A model generated the notes under the pieces. The model searched no databases. It was not told the DNA's origin and worked only from the letters and a program-made list of their open reading frames with translations. The position numbers and the translations under genes were made by a program. 5,608 nucleotides of DNA from contig CALGFL010000327.1 of NCBI GenBank assembly GCA_937881145.1, positions 1-5,608 of the forward strand, read 5' to 3'. This document shows, piece by piece, positions 1 to 5,608 of this stretch; within the stretch, counting starts at the first letter, position 1, and every line of letters begins with the position of its first letter. Source of the DNA: an uncultured Bordetella sp. (lineage in GTDB: Bacteria; Pseudomonadota; Gammaproteobacteria; Burkholderiales; Burkholderiaceae_B).

Positions 1-196
1 GAATCGAAGCGCCCAGTTCGCGTGCGAAATCGTAGAGCCGGTCCAGGTGCCAGTCGGTGTCGGGTACGTGGCGTGCATCGTCGGACAAGCGCGCGGCGAT
101 GGCCGGCGGCACATAAGTGCCGGCGTGCGGCATGGACAGCAGCAGCGGCGCGGTGCCTTGATGGAAATGAAAGGCGGGGCGGTCTGTGATGGACAT
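1..196 (-). CDS. hutG: N-formylglutamate deformylase (HutG), N-terminal part
   Basis: This is the first 65 codons of HutG, read from an ATG at 196 and running off the left edge. The family removes the formyl group from N-formyl-L-glutamate, giving glutamate and formate, the last step of the five-step histidine route; it is a cytoplasmic metal-dependent amidohydrolase. I translated it by hand. It opens MSITDRPAFHFHQGTAPLLL and has the family's early block SMPHAGTYVP (residues 21-30, with His24) and then DTDWHLDRLYDFA (46-58), both typical of the HutG/FGase family. The start fits the usual short lead before the SMPH block. No clear Shine-Dalgarno sequence precedes the ATG, so translation may depend on ribosomes arriving from hutF, 56 bases upstream. 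The metal and catalytic residues nearer the C-terminus lie outside the window, so intactness cannot be judged. The family call is firm given the motifs and the position directly after hutF. Confidence 0.93.
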   Translation of the reverse strand, partial: MSITDRPAFHFHQGTAPLLLSMPHAGTYVPPAIAARLSDDARHVPDTDWHLDRLYDFARELGASI

Positions 197-252
197 GTTG
201 AACGGTGATGTGTATGGAAAGTTGCGTGGGCGCGATGGCGCCGACGAGTGCC
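197..252 (-). other. hutF-hutG intergenic gap
   Basis: These 56 bases separate the hutF stop from the hutG start. The only structure I see is a short inverted repeat, GGCGC-GATG-GCGCC, at 229-242. It has five base pairs and no following T run, so it is not an intrinsic terminator and could easily be chance at this GC content. I see no recognisable promoter boxes and no good Shine-Dalgarno sequence. The simplest reading is that hutG is co-transcribed with hutF. Confidence 0.5.
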
Positions 253-1641
253 TTATGAGCGCATGACCCTCGCGCGTGCTTCGGCGAACGCGGCAGCGGC
301 TTGCTCATGCAGAGCGTGGCGGCCGCGCGCGATGCGCTCGATGCCGCCGCAGACCACGCGCTCGACTGCGGAGGTGCGATGGCTGGCGAACACATGGCCC
401 GACAGCATGGCGCAAGCGGGCAGGCCGCTTAGGGCAGGATGCCCTGCGTCGAGCACGATGAAGTCGGCGCGCTGGCCGGCGTTCAGACCTGCGATCTTAC
501 GTCCCGATGCCTGGGCGCCGCCGCGCACGGCGGCAAGCATCATGTGCGTGGCGACGTCGGGATGCTCGGCGCTGACGGCGACGTTGCGCTGGCGCAGGGC
601 CAGGCGCTGGCTGTATTCCAGCATCAGCAATTCTTCGGCGGCATTGACGGTGGCATGGCTGTCCGAGCCCAGGCCCCAGGCGCCGCCCGCGGCCTGCCAG
701 GCGGGCAGGTCGAAGATGCCGTCGCCCAGATTGGCCTCGGTGGTGGGGCACAGCCCGGCCACCGCGCCACTGCGGGCGGCGTCGCGGTATTCGTCCGGTG
801 TCATGTGCGTGGCATGAATCAGGCACCAGCGCGCATCGACCGGCATGTGTTCCAGCAGCCACTGCACCGGCCTGCGACCACTCCAGGTCAGGCAGGCGTC
901 GACCTCGGCGGTCTGCTCGGCGATATGGATGTGCACGGGGGCGGTTGCGTCCTGCGCATGCAGGCCGGCGACGGCCTCGGCCAGGGCCTCGGGCGGCACG
1001 GCGCGCAGCGAATGCGGCGCCAGGCCCAGCCGCGCGCCTTGCGCCGCGCACAGCGGGCGCAGGGCGGCCAGCATGTCCAGCATGTCGCGCGTGTCGTTGA
1101 GAAAGCGGCGCTGGCCCTCGCTGGCCGGCCGGCCGCCGAAGCCGCCGGTTTGATAGAGCACCGGCAGCAGGGTCAAACCGATGCCGGTCGACGCGGCGGC
1201 GCGCAGCAGCGCGCGCGAGAGTTCGACGCGGTCGGCATAGGGCTTGCCGTCGCGGTCGTGATGCACGTAGTGGAATTCGCACACCGAGGTGTAGCCGGCT
1301 TGCAGCATTTCGGCGTAGAGCCAGGTGGCGATGGTTTCCAGCAACCCGGGCGTGATCTGTGCGGCGAAGCGGTACATCAACGTGCGCCAGCTCCAGAAGC
1401 TGTCCTGCGCCTGGCCGCGGTATTCGGTCAGGCCGCCGAAGGCGCGCTGGAAGGCGTGCGAATGCAGATTGGGCATGCCGGGCAGCACAGGGCCGGCGGC
1501 GCGCGCCGTGCCGGCCGGGCAAGGCACGCCGGCTTGCACGCGTGTGAAGTCGCCCGCGTCGTTCCAGGCGAGCAGCACGTCGTCGGCCCAGCCTTCGGGC
1601 AGCAAGGCATGCGCGGCATGCAATTGATGGGTTTGCGTCAT
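253..1641 (-). CDS. hutF: Formimidoylglutamate deiminase (HutF)
   Basis: HutF hydrolyses N-formimidoyl-L-glutamate to N-formyl-L-glutamate and ammonia in the cytoplasm. It is a zinc enzyme of the amidohydrolase superfamily. The chosen start gives 462 residues, a normal length. Visible active-site elements, in order, are His60-x-His62 in [15 protein letters not shown], His239 and Glu242 in HIHIAEQ, His276 in LIHATH, and Asp327 in GLGSDSHA. Their spacing matches what I recall of the metal and catalytic set of the Pseudomonas aeruginosa enzyme. The frame stays open to 1731, but the ATG at 1641 begins the family-like N-terminus ([18 protein letters not shown]), whereas the extension only re-reads hutI in another frame. 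The start overlaps the hutI stop by four bases (ATGA at 1638-1641), pointing to translational coupling. An AAGGA at 1656-1660 lies 14 bases upstream, rather far. The stop is TAA. HutF makes formylglutamate for HutG immediately downstream. Confidence 0.96.
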   Translation of the reverse strand: MTQTHQLHAAHALLPEGWADDVLLAWNDAGDFTRVQAGVPCPAGTARAAGPVLPGMPNLHSHAFQRAFGGLTEYRGQAQDSFWSWRTLMYRFAAQITPGLLETIATWLYAEMLQAGYTSVCEFHYVHHDRDGKPYADRVELSRALLRAAASTGIGLTLLPVLYQTGGFGGRPASEGQRRFLNDTRDMLDMLAALRPLCAAQGARLGLAPHSLRAVPPEALAEAVAGLHAQDATAPVHIHIAEQTAEVDACLTWSGRRPVQWLLEHMPVDARWCLIHATHMTPDEYRDAARSGAVAGLCPTTEANLGDGIFDLPAWQAAGGAWGLGSDSHATVNAAEELLMLEYSQRLALRQRNVAVSAEHPDVATHMMLAAVRGGAQASGRKIAGLNAGQRADFIVLDAGHPALSGLPACAMLSGHVFASHRTSAVERVVCGGIERIARGRHALHEQAAAAFAEARARVMRS

Positions 1642-2876
1642 GATGTGGCGATGCGTCCTTGGCGGACGATGGTGTGGGCCGGGCGCTGGCCGAACCAGTA
1701 GGCCAGCTCGGCCGGTTCCTGCAGCGGCCACAGCACGAAATTGGCCGGCTGGCCCAGGTGCAGCGCGCCATGGGTGTCGGCGATGCCCAGCGCGCGCGCG
1801 GCGTTCAGGGTGATGCCGGCCAGCGCTTCGGGCACGGTCAGGCGGAACAGCGTGCAGGCCATGTTGGCCATGAGCAGCAGGCTGAGCGCGGGCGATGTGC
1901 CGGGGTTGTGATCGGTGGCGACGGCCATGGGTACGCCGGCCGCGCGCAGCGCCGCGACGGGTGGCATGTGCGTGTCGCGCAGCGCGTAATAGGCGCCGGG
2001 CAGCAGCACGGCCACTGTTCCGGCCGCTTTCATGGCGTCTATGCCTTTTTGCGAGAGATGTTCGATGTGGTCGCAGGACAGGGCCCGATAGCTCGCCGCG
2101 AGCGCCGCGCCGTCCATGTCGGACAACTGTTCGGCGTGCAGCTTGACGGGCAGGCCCAGGGCTTGGGCGGCGCGAAAGACTTGTTCGGTCTCGGCCAGCG
2201 AAAAGGCGATGCGCTCGCAGAACGCGTCCACGGCGTCGACCAGGCCCTCTGACGCCAGCGCGGGCAGCATTTCATTGCAGACCAGATCGACGTATGCGCC
2301 GCTTTTGCCGGCGTATTCGGGCGGCAGGGCGTGGGCGCCCAGGAAGGTGGTGCGCACCGTCACGCCATAGTCTTGCCCGAGGCGGCGCGCCACGCGCAAC
2401 TGCTTGCGTTCGTGTTCGAGCGCCAGGCCGTAGCCGGATTTGATTTCGATCGCGCAGACGCCGTCGTCGAGCAGAGCCTGCAGGCGCGGCAGGGCAGCGG
2501 CGTAGAGCTCGTCTTCGCTGGCCGCTCGCGTGGCGCGCACGGTCGAGACGATGCCGCCGCCGGCGCGGGCAATGGTTTCGTAGTCGGCCCCGTCCAGGCG
2601 CATGGCGAATTCGTTGGCGCGCTGGCCGCCATAGACCAGATGCGTGTGGCAATCGACCAGGCCCGGGGTTGCCAGGCAGCCACAGCCATCGTGGCGGGGC
2701 AGCGCGGCATGCTCGATAGGCAGGGTTGCCTCCAGGCCGATCCAGGCCAGCCTGCCTTCGCGCACGATCAGGCTCATGCCGGACAGGACGGAGCCGTCGG
2801 CCTGGGCCAGGCGCAGGTTGTGCCAGATGCCGTCGGCGCCGGGCAGGGAGGAAAAATTCATGGTCGTCGTGTGCAT
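1638..2876 (-). CDS. hutI: Imidazolonepropionase (HutI)
   Basis: HutI opens the ring of 4-imidazolone-5-propionate to give N-formimidoyl-L-glutamate, the third step of histidine breakdown. It is a cytoplasmic, metal-dependent member of the amidohydrolase superfamily. With the ATG at 2876 the protein has 412 residues, close to the usual length of about 400-410. The metal-binding motif [14 protein letters not shown] carries His77 and His79. Further ligands or active-site residues are His247 and Glu249 in VKLHAEQ, His270 and His273 in CDHIEH, and Asp322 in ATDHNPG. The IEIKSGYGL block (143-151) and the [13 protein letters not shown] block (176-188) are also typical of the family. The start is two bases after the hutD stop. 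No good Shine-Dalgarno sequence precedes it, or the alternative in-frame ATG at 2861, so coupling to hutD translation is likely. Its end overlaps the hutF start by four bases. The open frame reaches 3353, but the part beyond 2876 is hutD read out of frame. Confidence 0.97.
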   Translation of the reverse strand: MHTTTMNFSSLPGADGIWHNLRLAQADGSVLSGMSLIVREGRLAWIGLEATLPIEHAALPRHDGCGCLATPGLVDCHTHLVYGGQRANEFAMRLDGADYETIARAGGGIVSTVRATRAASEDELYAAALPRLQALLDDGVCAIEIKSGYGLALEHERKQLRVARRLGQDYGVTVRTTFLGAHALPPEYAGKSGAYVDLVCNEMLPALASEGLVDAVDAFCERIAFSLAETEQVFRAAQALGLPVKLHAEQLSDMDGAALAASYRALSCDHIEHLSQKGIDAMKAAGTVAVLLPGAYYALRDTHMPPVAALRAAGVPMAVATDHNPGTSPALSLLLMANMACTLFRLTVPEALAGITLNAARALGIADTHGALHLGQPANFVLWPLQEPAELAYWFGQRPAHTIVRQGRIATS

Positions 2877-2878
2877 GG

Positions 2879-3469
2879 TTAAACGGCTGCGAAGATGCGC
2901 ACGGCGATCAGGGCGGCACCCGCGCCTGTGGGCGCGAGCCGCCAGGCCTGGTTTTCGTCGGCCCACCAGCCGCCTTGGCCGGCATCGAGCCGGTGCTCCG
3001 CGCCGCTGTCCTGCGCATAGGCATGCCAGCTGCCGTGCACGGCCAGCAGCATGCCGTGCACGGCCGCCCCGATCGAAGCGGGCGCGCGCAGCACCTGCCA
3101 CTGCGCGCGCAGCAGCGATCTGCGCGTCATGACGTTGAAGTCGCTGGACGCATCGCCCAGCACCGTGCCGTGAATCGCGGCTTCGCCGGGAAAAGAAAAG
3201 GGCTCGAGCGGCCGGTTCAATACATGGTCGATGGCGCTGTCGCTCGTGGCCAGGCGCACGCCCGGGCCGTCGAGCAAGGCAATGATGCGGTCCACGCCCG
3301 GGAACGGCGAGAACGGGCCGCTGGCGGCAATGGTGGCGATGCTCAGCCGCCATTGAAAGTCGTCCATGCCTGCGCCCGGCGGCCAGCAGGCGATCTCGCG
3401 GGTCACGCCGCCGCCGTTCTTCCAGGGCGTGGCGGCAAGCGTGGCGCGATCGTACCGATGCAGGCTCAT
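2879..3469 (-). CDS. hutD: HutD family cupin protein
   Basis: This is a 196-residue protein of the HutD family, small cytoplasmic double-cupin-fold proteins found in hut operons. Genetic work in Pseudomonas fluorescens describes HutD as limiting hut operon activity, with a pathway intermediate such as formylglutamate or urocanate suggested as its ligand; its biochemical role is not firmly settled. Family features seen are the N-terminal [21 protein letters not shown] (residues 6-26, the [13 protein letters not shown] signature), [25 protein letters not shown] (37-61) and the later DFNVMTRR (110-117). The start at 3469 places this signature at the very N-terminus and has a strong GGAGGA eight bases upstream. 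The frame is open to 3895, but the extension is the permease in another frame. The ATG overlaps the permease stop (ATGA, 3466-3469), and hutI starts two bases after its stop. Translation therefore appears linked to both importer and enzyme. Confidence 0.94.
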   Translation of the reverse strand: MSLHRYDRATLAATPWKNGGGVTREIACWPPGAGMDDFQWRLSIATIAASGPFSPFPGVDRIIALLDGPGVRLATSDSAIDHVLNRPLEPFSFPGEAAIHGTVLGDASSDFNVMTRRSLLRAQWQVLRAPASIGAAVHGMLLAVHGSWHAYAQDSGAEHRLDAGQGGWWADENQAWRLAPTGAGAALIAVRIFAAV

Positions 3470-4134
3470 CGCACCAGTCCTCCGGCGCGCAGGTGCCGTT
3501 CGAGCGCGTGCAGGGCCAGGGCCGTGATGCCGGTCAGCACGAAATATACGACGCCGATGGCCAGGTAGACTTCCAGCGAACGATAGGAGACGCTGATGAT
3601 CTTCTGGCCTTCGTGCATGAGGTCCTGAATGGTCAGGAGCGACACCAGGGCCGAGTTCTTGATCAGCGCGATGAATTCGTTGCCCAGCGGCGGGATCATG
3701 CGCACGAAAGCCTGCGGCAGGATGACGTGGCGCATGGCCTTGCCGGGAGTCATGCCGATGGACAGCGCGGCCTGCAGCTGCCCGCCCGAGACCGACTGGA
3801 TCGAGCCGCGCACGATCTCCGAGACATAGGCCGCGGAATACATGCCCATGCCGATCACGCCGCAGAAAAAGGACGGCAGCAAAATACCGGAGCAAGGCAG
3901 GCGGAAGAACCAGATGAAGAGCTGGACCAGGAGCGGCGTGCCGCGGACCACCGCCAGGTAGGACGTGCAGAAGCCGTAGATGACGCGGTGTCTGGAGGAC
4001 AGCCGTCCTATGCCGATCAGCAGGCCCAGCGCGCAGCTCAGCGCCAGCGCGCCGAGCGTGACCGCCACCGTGATCAGGGTGCCGTGCAGCAGGTCGGGCC
4101 AGCCGGCAACGACCGGCGAGAAGTCCAGGCGCAT
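3466..4134 (-). CDS. ABC importer permease, amino-acid (HisM/GlnP) type
   Basis: This is an inner-membrane permease of the polar amino-acid uptake family, 222 residues, a normal length for one subunit. It would form the channel for the binding protein encoded just upstream. Hydrophobic segments are visible at about 17-41, 53-77, 84-106, 146-170 (weaker) and 186-210, fitting the usual five-helix plan. The family's [12 protein letters not shown] is at 62-73 and [18 protein letters not shown] at 97-114. The ATPase-contact (EAA) loop is at 121-140, with Gly127 and ILP at 138-140, but its first residue is Gln121 instead of the usual Glu. The common YFGLP reads FFRLP, placing Arg78 where Gly is usual. 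The Shine-Dalgarno TAAGGA overlaps the binding-protein stop, nine bases before the ATG. It is the only permease gene here, so a homodimer is plausible. Substrate specificity cannot be read from it; hut context suggests histidine or urocanate. Confidence 0.92.
   Translation of the reverse strand: MRLDFSPVVAGWPDLLHGTLITVAVTLGALALSCALGLLIGIGRLSSRHRVIYGFCTSYLAVVRGTPLLVQLFIWFFRLPCSGILLPSFFCGVIGMGMYSAAYVSEIVRGSIQSVSGGQLQAALSIGMTPGKAMRHVILPQAFVRMIPPLGNEFIALIKNSALVSLLTIQDLMHEGQKIISVSYRSLEVYLAIGVVYFVLTGITALALHALERHLRAGGLVR
3478..3483 (-). promoter_or_regulatory. Strong ribosome binding site of hutD inside the permease gene
   Basis: GGAGGA on the minus strand lies eight bases before the hutD ATG at 3469 and inside the last codons of the permease. 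It decides the hutD start in favour of 3469 over longer readings of the same frame, and gives hutD its own initiation signal in addition to the ATGA overlap. Confidence 0.75.
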
Positions 4135-4140
4135 CGGCGG

Positions 4141-4146
4141 TCCTTA
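4141..4146 (-). promoter_or_regulatory. Ribosome binding site of the permease, overlapping the upstream stop
   Basis: TAAGGA on the minus strand includes the TAA stop of the binding-protein gene and sits six bases before the permease ATG at 4134. It supports this start codon and suggests that ribosomes finishing the binding protein reinitiate on the permease. Confidence 0.7.
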
Positions 4147-4896
4147 TTTATCGTTGGCGAACCACTTGTGCACGATCTTGTCGTAGGTACCGTCGGCCTT
4201 GAGCGCGGCCAGCGCCTTGTTCAGCGCGGCAGTGAGCTGGGGCTCGTTTTTGCTGACCGCCATGCCGTAGGCTTCGGTGGTGAGTTGCTTGGGCAGGACC
4301 TTCAGCGTGCCCTTGGTGCGCGCGAATTGGTAGGCGGCGGGCATGCCCGTCACGGCGGCGTCGGCACGGCCGATCTCGACCAGGCTGAACATCTGCTCGT
4401 TCTGTTCGACCTCGACGGCGTGCACCTTGGGGTATCGGGTCTTGAGGAACTCGACCGACTTGGTGCCGACCTGCACGGTGACGTTCTTGCCGGCCAGATC
4501 GTCGATGGACTTGATCGTGTTGTTGTCTTTCTTGACCATGACCACCAGGCCGCCGGCATAGTACGAGTCGCCGAAATCGACCACCTTGGCGCGTTCGGGC
4601 GTGATATAGATGGCCGATACCGCCATGTCGAAGCGGCCCGAGAGCACGCCCGGAATCAGGCCCTTGAAGTCGATCTGCGTCCACTGCACGGCCTTGCCCA
4701 TCTGTTTGGCCAGGGCGTTGGTGAGATCGATGTCGAAGCCGGTCATCTTGCCGTTTTCGACGAATTCCATGGGCGGGAAGGTGGCGTCGGTGGCAATGCG
4801 GACGACGTTGTCGGCGGCCAGGGCGGGCGCGGCGCCCGCCAGGGTCAGGCTGCAGGCCAGCAGGGCCCGGGCCATGAAGGTGCGGCGGTTTTGCAT
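4144..4896 (-). CDS. Periplasmic solute-binding protein (family 3), putative urocanate/histidine uptake
   Basis: This 250-residue extracellular binding protein is of the HisJ/GlnH family (SBP_bac_3), which delivers small amino-acid-like ligands to an ABC permease. Residues 1-27 are a Sec signal peptide: RR-containing start, hydrophobic core, and ALA before a likely cut after Ala27. The mature part has the family blocks RIATDATFPPMEF (33-45), MTGFDIDLTNALA (51-63), ITPERAKVVDF (98-108) and ADGTYDKIVHKWF (234-246). By hand alignment, Arg102 matches the carboxylate-binding Arg of HisJ (77) and GlnH (75). The alpha-amino ligands differ: Tyr97 replaces HisJ Ser72/GlnH Thr70, and Gly184 replaces Asp161/Asp157. 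Phe40 matches the ring-stacking HisJ Tyr14. This suggests a ligand without a free alpha-amino group; in a hut operon, urocanate is the best guess. The start has a strong purine-rich Shine-Dalgarno sequence. Family is sure; substrate is inference. Confidence 0.94.
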   Translation of the reverse strand: MQNRRTFMARALLACSLTLAGAAPALAADNVVRIATDATFPPMEFVENGKMTGFDIDLTNALAKQMGKAVQWTQIDFKGLIPGVLSGRFDMAVSAIYITPERAKVVDFGDSYYAGGLVVMVKKDNNTIKSIDDLAGKNVTVQVGTKSVEFLKTRYPKVHAVEVEQNEQMFSLVEIGRADAAVTGMPAAYQFARTKGTLKVLPKQLTTEAYGMAVSKNEPQLTAALNKALAALKADGTYDKIVHKWFANDK

Positions 4897-4900
4897 GGAA

Positions 4901-4910
4901 TCTCCCCCTT
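4901..4910 (-). promoter_or_regulatory. Strong ribosome binding site of the binding-protein gene
   Basis: On the minus strand this reads AAGGGGGAGA, with its GGAG core about five bases before the ATG at 4896. It supports that start and fits the high expression usual for periplasmic binding proteins. It is one of the better Shine-Dalgarno matches in this window. Confidence 0.75.
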
Positions 4911-4927
4911 TGTATGGATATTTGCAG

Positions 4928-4951
4928 ATCGGTCTGGATGTCCGGACCGAT
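4928..4951 (-). repeat. Intercistronic inverted repeat between hutU and the binding-protein gene
   Basis: Arms at 4928-4938 and 4941-4951 (ATCGGTCTGGA / TCCGGACCGAT) are complementary at ten of eleven positions. The one exception (4935/4944) is a G-U wobble in plus-strand RNA and an A-C mismatch in the transcribed minus strand. A realistic hairpin would leave a loop of about four bases. It starts 6 bases after the hutU stop and ends 31 bases before the next start. No T run follows it in the direction of transcription (the next bases read CTGCAAATATCC), so it does not look like an intrinsic terminator. It could be a transcript-stabilising or processing hairpin, or a DNA operator. The inverted repeat is seen directly; any function is inference. 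Confidence 0.65.
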
Positions 4952-4957
4952 GCGTTC

Positions 4958-5608
<651 letters not shown>

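Noticed and set aside
229..242. A GGCGC/GCGCC hairpin as a terminator between hutF and hutG
   Set aside because: The stem is only five pairs, no T run follows in either direction, and such repeats are common by chance at this base composition.
439..1701. A 420-codon open frame on the plus strand opposite hutF
   Set aside because: It lies wholly antisense to a well-motifed HutF, is rich in Gly/Ala/Arg/Gln, and resembles no family I recognise. Long antisense frames are expected in high-GC genes.
1642..1731. A 30-residue N-terminal extension of HutF
   Set aside because: It is the hutI end read in another frame, is Pro/His/Arg-rich, and would create a long overlap; the ATG at 1641 gives the family-like N-terminus.
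2877..3353. A long N-terminal extension making a 571-residue HutI
   Set aside because: The added part is hutD in another frame with low-complexity Arg/Ala composition; family length fits the start at 2876.
4909..4924. A possible HutC operator containing TTGTAT upstream of the binding-protein gene
   Set aside because: Only one half resembles the TTGTAT-type half-site I associate with HutC; the matching half is absent, and the site would lie inside the operon. Too weak to call.

Overview
The window is a high-GC stretch in which every supported gene lies on the minus strand. It is most of a histidine-utilisation (hut) operon from a proteobacterium. The protein sequences and gene order resemble Bordetella, Achromobacter and other Alcaligenaceae, but that placement is an impression and was not tested by a search.

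In the direction of transcription (high to low coordinates) the order is: the C-terminal part of hutU (urocanase, entering from the right edge); a solute-binding protein and one permease of an amino-acid-type ABC importer; hutD (cupin-fold hut protein); hutI (imidazolonepropionase); hutF (formimidoylglutamate deiminase); and the N-terminal part of hutG (N-formylglutamate deformylase, leaving at the left edge). HutF plus HutG marks the five-step route: histidine to urocanate, imidazolonepropionate, formimidoylglutamate, formylglutamate, then glutamate plus formate. Histidase (hutH), any hut regulator and the importer ATPase are not in the window.

The genes are packed tightly. Two junctions are 4-base ATGA overlaps (permease/hutD and hutI/hutF). 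The binding-protein/permease junction has its Shine-Dalgarno sequence overlapping the stop codon. hutD and hutI are separated by 2 bases. Only two gaps exceed 50 bases: hutU to binding protein (61 bases, holding a near-perfect inverted repeat) and hutF to hutG (56 bases, little visible). No stretch over 300 bases lacks a gene. I see no RNA genes, mobile elements, CRISPR arrays or intrinsic terminators.

The pathway enzymes look ordinary and intact. The most interesting item is the importer. Its binding protein keeps the arginine that holds the ligand carboxylate in HisJ and GlnH, but both side chains that hold the alpha-amino group are replaced (Ser/Thr to Tyr97, Asp to Gly184). Together with its place in a hut operon, this suggests a ligand without a free alpha-amino group, and urocanate is the obvious candidate. 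This is inference and is testable.
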